In this document: positions 1 to 7,897 of the stretch, in pieces
Layout of the letters: each line of letters starts with the position of its first letter
Numbering within the stretch: the stretch's first letter is position 1
NCBI GenBank assembly: GCA_046704255.1
Contig: JBJKSH010000180.1
Location: forward strand, 1 to 24,757
Source: FEN-1297 sp046704255
Lineage (GTDB): Bacteria > Bacteroidota > Ignavibacteria > Ignavibacteriales > Ignavibacteriaceae
Length of the DNA stretch: 24,757 nt
Direction: 5' to 3'
The notes under the pieces: generated by a model
Database searches by the model: none
The model's input: only the letters and a program-made list of their open reading frames with translations
What the model was told of the DNA's origin: nothing
Position numbers and translations under genes: made by a program

Positions 1-181
1 CTTCTTGGGTGGAAAATGAACTGCCGTTGTTCAGCGTAATTTTTACATTCTTATATTTAACAAAGTTGTTAAAGTCTTCGTAAAACTTTTGCTTGGACGG
101 ATAATCTTTCAGAGTATAGACTGAAGAACAACCGGTAATTATAGCTGCTAATATAAAGAGCAAAACATGTATTTTTTTCAT
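1..181 (-). CDS. Small lipoprotein, 5' part only (gene runs off the left edge)
   Basis: An open frame starts with ATG at 179-181 and stays open to base 1, giving the first 60 residues of a longer protein. It begins with two lysines, then a hydrophobic stretch (HVLLFILAAIITGC), then Ser-Ser. This is a signal peptide with a lipobox (I-T-G-C, Cys17), so the product is expected to be lipid-anchored in the envelope. A GGGGG run lies about five bases upstream of the ATG and can serve as ribosome binding site. The mature part visible (YTLKDYPSKQKFYEDFNNFV and on) matches no family I recognise. The next gene on the same strand is 385 bases upstream, so this gene probably has its own promoter. Signal peptide and start are well supported; the function is unknown. 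Confidence 0.75.
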   Translation of the reverse strand, partial: MKKIHVLLFILAAIITGCSSVYTLKDYPSKQKFYEDFNNFVKYKNVKITLNNGSSFSTQE

Positions 182-263
182 TTTAACCCCCGTTGGTTTC
201 TTAACATAAAGTTAAATCAGTGCATTTTTCTCAAATTCCCCCAGCAATTTATACTATTTATAA

Positions 264-293
264 TAAAAAAAAATCAGTAGTTCTACTGATTTT
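264..293 (-). terminator. Perfect hairpin with T-tract, likely rho-independent terminator
   Basis: Bases 270-280 (AAAATCAGTAG) and 283-293 (CTACTGATTTT) are perfect reverse complements separated by TT. Read on the minus strand the hairpin is followed by nine T residues (265-273, the last four of them shared with the stem), the layout of an intrinsic terminator. It would end transcripts coming from the lipoprotein gene at 567-1004. On the plus strand only four T residues follow, so termination that way would be weaker. The two-base spacer means the real loop must open some stem pairs. An operator for the gene starting at 181, 89 bases away, is the alternative. Confidence 0.5.
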
Positions 294-295
294 AT

Positions 296-361
296 ACTAG
301 GAAAAGTGATTAGAAAAAACTAGGAAGAATTCCTAGAAAAACTAGGAAGAGTGATTAGAAA
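296..361. repeat. Imperfect direct repeat with an internal inverted repeat
   Basis: ACTAGGAAAAGTGATTAGAAA (296-316) recurs as ACTAGGAAGAGTGATTAGAAA (341-361) with one difference. A third, partial copy (ACTAGGAAG, 319-327) lies between them and runs into TTCCTAG (330-336), which pairs with CTAGGAA (320-326). No coding potential is visible. Confidence 0.7.
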
Positions 362-362
362 G

Positions 363-400
363 ATGGAACATGTAGAATGGAATATGGAACATGTAGAATG
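363..400. repeat. Short tandem repeat, 21-base period, about 1.8 copies
   Basis: ATGGAACATGTAGAATG occurs at 363-379 and again, identical, at 384-400, with GAAT between. The ACATGT core is itself palindromic. Two copies are too few to call a functional array. Confidence 0.7.
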
Positions 401-566
401 ATGAATTCAAAAAAAATATCATCAATTCCATTCGGTTTATAGAACGGAAAGAAAAATATTAGGCTATCGATGGTTTTAGCCGCATTATACTCTTCTAAGG
501 TGGCTAAAGCTTATTTTTGTTATCTTTGTCAGTTTACTAAAGTCAGCGGCAATGGATAATAGGAAA

Positions 567-1004
567 TTACAATACCTTTTCTATATACCAACCGTAGTAC
601 TGTTGATAATAAATTATTGCTTTGAATGTATCTCCGACTTTAAACTTAGTTAAACTTTCCAACCCTTTATTTACATCGGTATCTTTAACTTTATTATTAT
701 CCATTTGGAAACCCGGGACAAGTATATAACTTGCGCCTTTTATTGCAAGGCTTAAATATGCAGGATCGTTTTTCATATTTAAAATTCTTGCTTTAATAAA
801 AAAATCTGTTTTATCTTTAACGTAAACACCTTCAACTTCCGCAGTAACAGTTGATTGATTTTCTGCAATATGTGCAGGATAGCTTGCTTGTTCTCTTGCC
901 TTTGATTTTACATTTCTGCTGTTTATACTTTCCGAAGCTTCAGGGTAACACGAATAAAAAGTAAAAATCGATATAACAAAAATTATGGGAATAAAAAATT
1001 TCAT
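567..1004 (-). CDS. Small putative lipoprotein of unknown function (145 aa)
   Basis: The product starts with MKFF and a hydrophobic segment to about residue 18, followed by Cys19 in the context F-Y-S-C. That is a weak but plausible lipobox, so the protein is probably exported and lipid-anchored. After a polar linker (about 20-45) comes a region of about 95 residues rich in short alternating hydrophobic stretches, suggesting a small beta-rich domain, ending in a Tyr-rich strand (IIYYQQYYGWYIEKVL). I recognise no family. ATG at 1002-1004 is the only start that keeps the signal peptide whole; a GGAA lies about ten bases upstream. It is divergent from glnE and stands alone. The reading frame is well supported; the lipoprotein assignment is moderate and the role unknown. 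Confidence 0.7.
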   Translation of the reverse strand: MKFFIPIIFVISIFTFYSCYPEASESINSRNVKSKAREQASYPAHIAENQSTVTAEVEGVYVKDKTDFFIKARILNMKNDPAYLSLAIKGASYILVPGFQMDNNKVKDTDVNKGLESLTKFKVGDTFKAIIYYQQYYGWYIEKVL

Positions 1005-1198
1005 TACGGAAATTCCATTAATATTTTATTACTTTTAATTACTTTAAATAATTTATTTAATTTTTTATAATAATCATAGCTAGGTAAATCTTGCAATCAA
1101 AACGAATAATTGAATTGCCGAATGAATGATTGAGTGATTTTCCTTTACTGCTATTCGGGCATTCAACCATACAACCTTTCAATTATTCTCTAATACTT
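1005..1198. promoter_or_regulatory. Very AT-rich divergent intergenic region
   Basis: This segment separates two divergent genes and must hold promoters for both. It is almost pure A/T from 1018 to 1080. I could not identify a convincing -10/-35 pair or the Bacteroidota TAnnTTTG element. Bases 1130-1198 are open in the glnE frame from a TTG, but the sequence there (repeated GAATGATTGAGTGATT and ATTCAACCATACAACC phrases) reads like intergenic filler. Confidence 0.35.
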
Positions 1199-4009
1199 AT
1201 GAGAAATAATAAGAGTTACAAAAATTTTTCAAGCGAGTTTGTTGCAAAATTGGTAGATTATTCGGCCGGATATTTATCTCCCGATACTTTTGATAAAGTA
1301 ATTCAAGCATTCGAATCGGAAATTTCCAGGCAATATTTCAGCTTCAGCGCAGAATCAAATTTATTAAGAATTATTCAGGCAATGTACGATAAGCCTGCTT
1401 TATTAAAGGAGTGTATTCAATACCACCATTATGTGGAAATATTAATTTCCATTTCAATAAACAGCAATTATCTTACCGATATCCTTGTAAGAAACCCGGA
1501 ATATTTTTATTCAATAGTTAATCCTTCCGTAATTGAAATGAAAACGGAAAAAGAGAAATTCCTTTTATCCATACGGCAAACACTTTCTGTTTATAAATCT
1601 TTTAACTCAAAAGTAAACGCACTAAGGGCATTAAAAAGAAAAGAAATTTTAAGAATAGGCGTAAAAGACATTTGGGCAAAAGCAGATTTAAATGAAATTA
1701 CAGGGGAATTATCTATTATAGCCGTAACAATTGCTTCGGAACTTTTTACAATCTGTTATAATGAAATTTTATTGAAGCATGGAATTAAAAAACCGAAAAG
1801 AACTTATTGTTTAGCAGCTCTGGGTAAATTAGGCGGAGGGGAATTAAACTACAGTTCCGATATAGACCTGATAATTTTTTATGATAAGAATTCAATCGAA
1901 AATAATAATTTATATTTCAATGAACTTCTTACGGAAACAATTTACCTGTTTATTAAGAGTTCATCTTCAATAACCGAAAACGGTTTTTTATACAGGGTAG
2001 ATTTCAGGCTGCGCCCGGACGGCAGGAACTCACCGCTTTGCCGAAGTATTACAGAATATCTTAACTACTACGAAAGCCGGGGCGAAGATTGGGAAAGGCA
2101 AATGCTTATAAAAGCCGGTTTTGTTTCCGGCAGTAAAAATCTTTATGATTCATTTATCAATTATTTACAGCCTTTCATTTACCCGGTTTCATTTACTTCT
2201 TCCCCTACGGATCAAATTAAAAAATTAAAACAAAATATAGAGAAAAGATTAAATGAAGAAGAAGATATAAAGCTGCTGCCAGGCGGAATTAGAGATATTG
2301 AATTTGCTGTTCAGGCTCTTCAGCTTTTAAACGGCGGGAAGAACCCGGAATTGAGAACGGGCAATACTTTGGGCGCCGTAAAAAAACTAACCAGCGCCGG
2401 CTTACTATCTGTTAAAGAATCCGAAACTCTTAACAAGGCTTATATACTTTACCGCTGTATAGAACATTATTTGCAGCTAATGAATGATATCCAAACCCAT
2501 ACTATTCCGGCCGGAGGCGAACTGCTTGAAAAATTAAGTTCGTTCCTCGGATTTAAAAATAGTATTGAATTTAAAAAGTTTGTAAATTTCAACAGAAGGG
2601 AAGTAAAAAAAATATCAGATTCCGTTTTGAATTTAAATTCATTTGAATCCAGACAAGCTCAAACAAATGTTCCTTTTAATAACCAAAAACTTGCAAAAAA
2701 AAACCTTCAATATTTAAGCGAAGGCAAAGGATTGCTGGGTAACAGGCAGTTCGATTCGGCTTCCATAAATTTATTCCGGGAAATTGAAAACGACTTAGAT
2801 GAATATCTTGCAAATTCAAAGCAGCCGGATCTTGTTTTGCAGAATTTTGTAAGAGTAGTAAAATCTATTTCCCTGCCTTCAATTTGGTACCGGGAATTTA
2901 AGGATAAAGCCTTCTTCAAAAAGTTTTTATATTTGTGTGAATATTCCCAAAAGGCAATAGATCTTTTTGCGGAAGACGATGAGCTCCGCGAATTTTTTAT
3001 TACAAGAAAGGTATTTGAAAGAATTATAGCGGCTAACATTCATACATTCAATACAAAAAAGATTCTTTTTACTTTAACAGTTCAATTTGGTTTAAATATA
3101 ATACCGTCATTACGCGTTTCGGAAGTACTTTCCGAATTTGCTATTTTTTCAATTAAAAAAGAGGCCTGCAACTCTTTACAATTAAAAAAATATGAAAATG
3201 AATTTACAATCGGAGTAATGGGAAGCTGCGGGGCCGGCGAAATGTCTTTTGCCTCGGATATAGATTTAATTTTTATAGTGAATAATTTAAATTCATACCC
3301 GGAAATTCAAAAAGATTTTCAGGAACTTCTTTTAAGATTAAAAACATTGCTGAATCCGTTTGATGTTGACTGCCGGCTTAGGCCGGAAGGTAAAAGCAGC
3401 ATTTTGGTCTGGGATTTGAATAGTTATAAAAACTATGTTTTAAAACGTACAAGGGTTTGGGAGCTTCAGGCATTCTGCAAACTGCGTTATGCTTCCGGTA
3501 ATAAAAAAATCATAAGTAGTTTATCGTATGCAATTAACCAACGCATTAAAGCAGAAGATAAATTGAATGTTAAAAAAGAAATTTATGAAATGCGTAAAAA
3601 ACTTTATCCGCAGGCCATAAATTCGGTAGCAAAATCTTTTAATGTAAAAAAAAGCAGAGGCGGACTAACGGATATTGAATTTGCGGTTCAGTATTTAATT
3701 CTTACCGGTGAAAATCTTTTTTCAAAATGCAGAGGAAAGAATTTACCGAAGATTTTCCACACTTTAGAAAAACTTATGCAAGTCCCCGATGTTTTTAACC
3801 TGTGGAGATCAAACTTTTTATTTCTAAATAATCTGACTTTGACTATTCAGGCAGCATTTAACAAGAGTATTTCTTTGTTGTCTTTAAATGATGATAAAAT
3901 TTCAATTGTTTCTTATCTTTTAGGATTCGATAGTCCGGATAAATTTAAAGACAAGCTGAATGATGTTATAAATTCAAACCAAACTGTATTTGATAAATAT
4001 TTATTGTAG
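1199..4009 (+). CDS. glnE: Glutamine synthetase adenylyltransferase / adenylyl-removing enzyme
   Basis: GlnE attaches AMP to, and removes it by phosphorolysis from, a tyrosine of glutamine synthetase in the cytoplasm, setting nitrogen assimilation by PII and glutamine signals. The protein (936 aa from this ATG; E. coli has 946) has the family's two nucleotidyltransferase domains. The N-terminal one carries GKLGGGELNYSSDIDL (about 209-224, metal ligands Asp221 and Asp223), then RLRPDG and GGIRDIEFAVQ. The C-terminal one carries SDIDLIF (Asp687, Asp689), RLRPEG and RGGLTDIEFAVQ. Both Asp pairs match those known in E. coli. Odd: the second glycine motif reads GSCGAGE (about 675-681) where GKLGGxE is usual. 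A TTG at 1130 would add 23 residues, but they look intergenic. No glnA or glnB is in the window. The DUF2723 gene follows after 8 bases. Confidence 0.93.
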   Translation: MRNNKSYKNFSSEFVAKLVDYSAGYLSPDTFDKVIQAFESEISRQYFSFSAESNLLRIIQAMYDKPALLKECIQYHHYVEILISISINSNYLTDILVRNPEYFYSIVNPSVIEMKTEKEKFLLSIRQTLSVYKSFNSKVNALRALKRKEILRIGVKDIWAKADLNEITGELSIIAVTIASELFTICYNEILLKHGIKKPKRTYCLAALGKLGGGELNYSSDIDLIIFYDKNSIENNNLYFNELLTETIYLFIKSSSSITENGFLYRVDFRLRPDGRNSPLCRSITEYLNYYESRGEDWERQMLIKAGFVSGSKNLYDSFINYLQPFIYPVSFTSSPTDQIKKLKQNIEKRLNEEEDIKLLPGGIRDIEFAVQALQLLNGGKNPELRTGNTLGAVKKLTSAGLLSVKESETLNKAYILYRCIEHYLQLMNDIQTHTIPAGGELLEKLSSFLGFKNSIEFKKFVNFNRREVKKISDSVLNLNSFESRQAQTNVPFNNQKLAKKNLQYLSEGKGLLGNRQFDSASINLFREIENDLDEYLANSKQPDLVLQNFVRVVKSISLPSIWYREFKDKAFFKKFLYLCEYSQKAIDLFAEDDELREFFITRKVFERIIAANIHTFNTKKILFTLTVQFGLNIIPSLRVSEVLSEFAIFSIKKEACNSLQLKKYENEFTIGVMGSCGAGEMSFASDIDLIFIVNNLNSYPEIQKDFQELLLRLKTLLNPFDVDCRLRPEGKSSILVWDLNSYKNYVLKRTRVWELQAFCKLRYASGNKKIISSLSYAINQRIKAEDKLNVKKEIYEMRKKLYPQAINSVAKSFNVKKSRGGLTDIEFAVQYLILTGENLFSKCRGKNLPKIFHTLEKLMQVPDVFNLWRSNFLFLNNLTLTIQAAFNKSISLLSLNDDKISIVSYLLGFDSPDKFKDKLNDVINSNQTVFDKYLL

Positions 4010-4017
4010 GGAAAAAT

Positions 4018-5973
4018 TTGAAGTTCTTAAAAAAATATTATGCGGTTTTAACAGGTTTATTTGTATTCTTAATTTATTTAACAACACTTGCACCTTCTGT
4101 AGTGGAAATTGATTCCGGTGAACTGGCAACAGTGCAGGCTACTTTGGGAATTGCACATCCTACCGGTTACCCTTTGTTTACAATTATCGGTCATCTTTTT
4201 TCTTTAATCCCGCTGCCGTTTAGTAAAATTTATCAGCTTAATTTACTTACTGCAATATGGTGCAGCCTGGGCGTAGGATTTTTTGTATACACTTCAAAAC
4301 TGGTTTTGGACAATGTCGATTTATTTTCAATTAATAAAATATTACCTCAAAAGAAAGCTAAGGCAAAGGATAAAAAAGGAAAACATATTCAAGCTCAGCC
4401 GGTACAGACAAGACATACAATTCCTGAAATAAAGAAATACATAGCTGCCGTTGCCGGCGGCTTAATACTGGCATTCGATAAAACATACTGGTTTCAGGGA
4501 ACATCAGTTGAAGTTTATTCCCTTCAGGTATTTTTATTTATGGTGATTATTTTTTCATTGGTAAAGGCATACATTTATAAAGATGATAAGCAAAACATTA
4601 GGTTTAAAAATCCATGGCTTTTATTTGCTTTGTTTCTTGCACTCGGTTTTTCAAATCACATGACTACGCTTTTTATACTGCCGGGAATTGCTTACCTGTA
4701 TTTTGAAAAATATAAATTGAATAAAACAAGCATTTACAGAATTGCATACATGCTTGCAATTTTTATACCGGTACTTATTTTAATATATTTATACCTGCCG
4801 GTTAGGGCAGCTCAAAATCCGATTTTGGACTGGGGAAATCCTTCAACCTATGCAAGATTTATGAGGCATGTAGAAGGAGATCAGTATCATGTATGGCTCT
4901 TTAAATCAACAGCGGCAGCAGCCAAACAGTTAAGTTATTTTATATCCAACATACCTTCCGAATTTTTAATAAGCTTGTTCATTTGCTTTGTAGGACTTAT
5001 TTATTCATTCTTCAAAGCTCGTAAATTTTTTATCTTCGGATTGATTACATTTTTATTTACGGTTGCTTATGCAATAAATTATGATATTCACGATATCGAT
5101 TCCTATTTTCTTTTGGCTTACATTTCTTTGGCATTCTTTGCAGTATTCGGTATAGTGTGGCTGCTTTCAATTTTAAAATTAAAAAAGCACCCATACATAA
5201 TATCCGTTGCTTTAATAGGCGCTTTTATTTTATTGCAGGGATTTATTAACTACAATAATGTTAACCAAAGTGATGTTTATACCTTTAGAGATTATACCAA
5301 AAACATTTTAAAATTCTGCGATAAAAATGCAATCGTATTTACTTATGAATGGGATTACCTTGTATCGCCCTCATATTATTTTCAATATGTGGAACATTAC
5401 CGGCCCGATGTTATTGTAGTGGATAAAGAGCTATTAAGGCGTTCATGGTATTATCACGAACTGAACTACGATCATCCGAAACTGCTTAGCAAAATGGAAC
5501 CGGATGTTGATGCATTCCTAAAAGCAGTAGCACCCTTTGAAAGCGGGGATAATTATGATTCCAATCTGCTTGAAATTTTATATAGAAGAATTATGACCGA
5601 CCTTGTTGCAACTAACATTAATAAGCATCCGTTTTATGTTGCACCTGAGCTTTTTGAAAATGAAATGCAAAAAGGAGAGTTTACATTACCTAAAGGATAT
5701 TATCTTGTGCCTGATTTATTATTATTCAAAGTTGTAAAGGGGAATAAATATGTACCGGCAGCAAATCCGGATTTTTCAATTAGGTTCCCTAAAAAACGAA
5801 ATGCATACATTAACTTTATTGAAAACTCTGTTGCTTCTATGCTTGCAAGAAGAGCATTGTACGAAATGCAGTTTGATAGGATAGACAGAGCGAAGCTTTA
5901 TATTAACAAAATTAAAAGCGGTTTCCCGGAATATAAACTGCCGCCCGGTCTTGAGCAGGTTTTGGAAAGGTAA
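4018..5973 (+). CDS. DUF2723 (TMEM260-like) multi-pass membrane protein
   Basis: This 651-residue protein has about ten or more hydrophobic segments in its first 420 residues and a soluble C-terminal part of about 230 residues. The start of the DUF2723 domain is clear: an Asp-Ser-Gly-Glu motif (32-35) and a HPTGYPL motif (47-53) follow the first membrane helix, the place where GT-C glycosyltransferases keep their acidic catalytic residues. Human TMEM260 of this family is an O-mannosyltransferase, so a lipid-linked-sugar-dependent transferase role is a reasonable inference, but no bacterial substrate is shown here. A Lys-rich loop (about 109-140) probably faces the cytoplasm. The start is TTG, preceded by AGGGA (4008-4012) five bases away that overlaps the glnE stop, so translation is likely coupled to glnE. 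The family call is strong; the reaction is uncertain. Confidence 0.85.
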   Translation: MKFLKKYYAVLTGLFVFLIYLTTLAPSVVEIDSGELATVQATLGIAHPTGYPLFTIIGHLFSLIPLPFSKIYQLNLLTAIWCSLGVGFFVYTSKLVLDNVDLFSINKILPQKKAKAKDKKGKHIQAQPVQTRHTIPEIKKYIAAVAGGLILAFDKTYWFQGTSVEVYSLQVFLFMVIIFSLVKAYIYKDDKQNIRFKNPWLLFALFLALGFSNHMTTLFILPGIAYLYFEKYKLNKTSIYRIAYMLAIFIPVLILIYLYLPVRAAQNPILDWGNPSTYARFMRHVEGDQYHVWLFKSTAAAAKQLSYFISNIPSEFLISLFICFVGLIYSFFKARKFFIFGLITFLFTVAYAINYDIHDIDSYFLLAYISLAFFAVFGIVWLLSILKLKKHPYIISVALIGAFILLQGFINYNNVNQSDVYTFRDYTKNILKFCDKNAIVFTYEWDYLVSPSYYFQYVEHYRPDVIVVDKELLRRSWYYHELNYDHPKLLSKMEPDVDAFLKAVAPFESGDNYDSNLLEILYRRIMTDLVATNINKHPFYVAPELFENEMQKGEFTLPKGYYLVPDLLLFKVVKGNKYVPAANPDFSIRFPKKRNAYINFIENSVASMLARRALYEMQFDRIDRAKLYINKIKSGFPEYKLPPGLEQVLER

Positions 5974-6002
5974 GACTTACGGATTGGATAGGAATTATAA
6001 AA

Positions 6003-6107
6003 AAATTCGTTGAGTTGTTCTTTATTCTAAATTCAAATGTTCGGAATTCACTATTAAGAAATTAATAATGAGGAACCCGCCCGGAACGGAAATAACGAAT
6101 TTAGAAT
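6003..6107. repeat. Inverted arms in the convergent gap between DUF2723 and DUF4837 genes
   Basis: ATTCTAAATTC (6024-6034) is the exact reverse complement of GAATTTAGAAT (6097-6107). AAATTCGTT (6003-6011) is the exact reverse complement of AACGAATTT (6094-6102). The right arm can therefore pair with either left arm. The gap lies between two convergent genes, where a terminator is expected, but the arms are 62-82 bases apart and no T-tract follows. It could be chance in AT-rich DNA or the remains of a small element. Confidence 0.35.
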
Positions 6108-6137
6108 TTTACATATTAAAGTGAGTTTTGCTTAAAC

Positions 6138-7226
6138 CTACTTAGCCGCAGAGAGCAAAGTCTTTTTCCTATTCTTGCTAAGCTGGGATTCGGTTTTGAA
6201 GGACTGCAGCATAACATCCAATTGCTGAATTAAATTTCGTTTATAATATCTAGGTGCATAAATTGAACCGTCAAGCATATAAACTCTGTGTGTTTTCGGA
6301 TCATAAAAAGTGTAATTAATAAACGGCCCGCCCATGCCTTTAATATTCAATTCCCACAATCCTTGAGTCAGCAGGGCATATCTTCCCTGGAAATTTACAT
6401 CCGCAGTTGTATAGTACTGCCCGGCAATTACTACATAAGAGCTTTCGTCCGTTGTGCGGTAATATTTTTTTGTCATCCGGTTTCTAATAGCACGGATAGA
6501 ATCCGCATTCAAATAAGCAGGAGAAGCATTATTTATCCAGTGAACAAAAATCCATCTTTCCATATCCGTGTTGGCGCCTCTTCTAAGCCAAACAAAATTA
6601 TCTTTAGGTACATTGCGGGCCAGCTGGTAATCGGCTTCAACATAAATAACCCAGCCATACTGCTTTAATAATTTACCTTCGATATTTTTTCTTTCGAACT
6701 CTGAATTATAAAGGCTTGCAAATAATCTTTTATCGGAAATTTTTTGAAATGCATATAAAAGGTTGTCTTTGTCTTTCATTATATGAGCTTTTAGCTGCCT
6801 CATAGTGGGAGCGGTAAGAAGCATTACCAACTGGCCTTTTGCCCAAAGATTATACCTTGTAATTTCAAAAGCACTATCGGATAAAATAGCTTTTCTAACC
6901 GAAGTATCAACTGAAGCGCGGACAAATTTTGCCGTATTAGAATTAGAATTAAACGGAGCAATAATTATAATATTTTTCCTGTCTTCATATCTGTTCAATT
7001 GGCTGCCGGGAACTTGTTGTAAGTTAAACAGTTTCTCGGGCTGAGGAGTGTAAATAATTTTTTCAAAAGTAGAATCGAGTGCAGGCGAAAGGGCCTGGTA
7101 TTCTGCGGAATCCGCGACAACAATAATATTGTCTTCCGTTCCTATAGCCGGCTTTTGAAAATAGCCGCAGGAGCTTAAGGCAATTAATATTAAAATAATA
7201 AAAAATGTAAAAACAATTTTTCGCAT
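6138..7226 (-). CDS. DUF4837 family lipoprotein
   Basis: The product (362 aa) starts with MRK, a hydrophobic stretch and the lipobox A-L-S-S-C (Cys20), so it is expected to be lipid-anchored in the envelope. The body matches the DUF4837 pattern known from Bacteroidota: an opening IIVVADSAEY segment, a middle segment with NFVWLRRG, and near the end MGGPFINYTFYD, then GSIYAPRYYKRNLIQQLD. The family's function is unknown. A longer frame opens at 7292, but that start would put 22 residues before the signal peptide and overlap the previous gene. The ATG at 7224-7226 has GAGG (7232-7235) five bases upstream and begins two bases after the preceding stop. It is the last gene of the tilS-hpt-ftsH-kinase unit. 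Confidence 0.85.
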   Translation of the reverse strand: MRKIVFTFFIILILIALSSCGYFQKPAIGTEDNIIVVADSAEYQALSPALDSTFEKIIYTPQPEKLFNLQQVPGSQLNRYEDRKNIIIIAPFNSNSNTAKFVRASVDTSVRKAILSDSAFEITRYNLWAKGQLVMLLTAPTMRQLKAHIMKDKDNLLYAFQKISDKRLFASLYNSEFERKNIEGKLLKQYGWVIYVEADYQLARNVPKDNFVWLRRGANTDMERWIFVHWINNASPAYLNADSIRAIRNRMTKKYYRTTDESSYVVIAGQYYTTADVNFQGRYALLTQGLWELNIKGMGGPFINYTFYDPKTHRVYMLDGSIYAPRYYKRNLIQQLDVMLQSFKTESQLSKNRKKTLLSAAK

Positions 7227-7228
7227 TA

Positions 7229-7897
7229 CTACCTCGGTACGTTTGGTAATATTAGCTGCAAATTTGGTAAAAGCAGCAAATATAATCCCCACATTGTTAA
7301 ACTAACAGAAATAGGAATTGATAAGTTATCATCGGCAAAACCGAAAGAAATATTCTCAACAATTGCACCTACGGCAGCGGCAACAAATCCTATTAAATAT
7401 TCCAAAGCCGCATATTCAATTTTAGGTGTAAATAAAACAACAATGCTTGCACTTACAAAAAATGCTAAAGTTCCCTCTAAACTTTTGGCAAATAATTTGT
7501 GCCTGCCGTACTTTCTGCCGATTAAAGCAGCGGAAGAATCACTTATAATTAAAATAGAAAATGCAGTAATAAAAAATACTTTTGGAAAAATTATTACGCA
7601 AATAAGTGCGGATATAAAAACATAGGTTGCCCCGTTCAGGTTCTTTTTTTTATGATCAACTTCGTGCTGTCTTAACAGAAATCCGAATATTTTATAGAAT
7701 ATTTTTCCAACACCGGGGAAAAAATACCTGGATAAATCCAAAATAATTGCAAACAGAGTAAAAGCAGAAAGGATAATAATTGCATTATTACGGGGAATAA
7801 AATAATAAATGATGGGAATTGATAAAGAGCAGAGATGAATCAGTTTTCTAACCAATTCATCTCTGTAATTAATAGTCCCATTGTCAATTTGAGTCAT
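7229..7897 (-). CDS. Dolichol/phytol-kinase-type membrane lipid kinase
   Basis: A 222-residue membrane protein with about six or seven hydrophobic segments. It carries the marks of the CTP-dependent polyprenol/phytol/diacylglycerol kinase group: RKLIH near the N-terminus, an ISDSSAALIGRKYG motif followed by KSLEGT in the middle, and a late ENISFGFADDNLSIP motif with acidic residues that probably bind metal. These enzymes phosphorylate a lipid alcohol within the membrane; which alcohol is used here cannot be told from sequence. The frame is open to 7948, but the ATG at 7895-7897 is the better start because the longer form lies deep in ftsH. This start overlaps the ftsH stop by 14 bases, implying translational coupling. 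The DUF4837 gene follows after two bases. Confidence 0.82.
   Translation of the reverse strand: MTQIDNGTINYRDELVRKLIHLCSLSIPIIYYFIPRNNAIIILSAFTLFAIILDLSRYFFPGVGKIFYKIFGFLLRQHEVDHKKKNLNGATYVFISALICVIIFPKVFFITAFSILIISDSSAALIGRKYGRHKLFAKSLEGTLAFFVSASIVVLFTPKIEYAALEYLIGFVAAAVGAIVENISFGFADDNLSIPISVSLTMWGLYLLLLPNLQLILPNVPR

Larger units (their letters stand above)
182..566. other. Non-coding gap with short direct and inverted repeats
   Basis: No gene is visible in this 385-base stretch between two lipoprotein genes. It holds a perfect 11-bp inverted repeat (270-293), two near-identical 21-base copies of a CTAGGAA/GTGATTAGAAA phrase (296-316 and 341-361), a small CTAGGAA/TTCCTAG inverted repeat between them (320-336), and two copies of ATGGAACATGTAGAATG spaced 21 bases apart (363-379 and 384-400). 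From 401 to 566 I see no convincing structure. The composition looks like degenerate simple repeats rather than a decayed gene. Confidence 0.6.

Noticed and set aside
521..528. TATCTTTG, a match to the Bacteroidota -7 element TAnnTTTG on the plus strand
   Set aside because: There is no properly spaced -33 element and no plus-strand gene begins nearby; the next one starts about 600 bases away.
2707..3039. 110-residue minus-strand open frame inside glnE
   Set aside because: It is Ser/Lys-rich antisense of a well-supported gene, has no family resemblance and no start signal.
6288..6668. 126-residue plus-strand open frame opposite the DUF4837 gene
   Set aside because: It is fully antisense to a gene with lipobox, ribosome binding site and family motifs, and it resembles no protein I know.
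7227..7292. N-terminal extension of the DUF4837 frame to 7292
   Set aside because: It would place 22 residues before a normal signal peptide and lie in the previous gene; the ATG at 7226 has a GAGG ribosome binding site.
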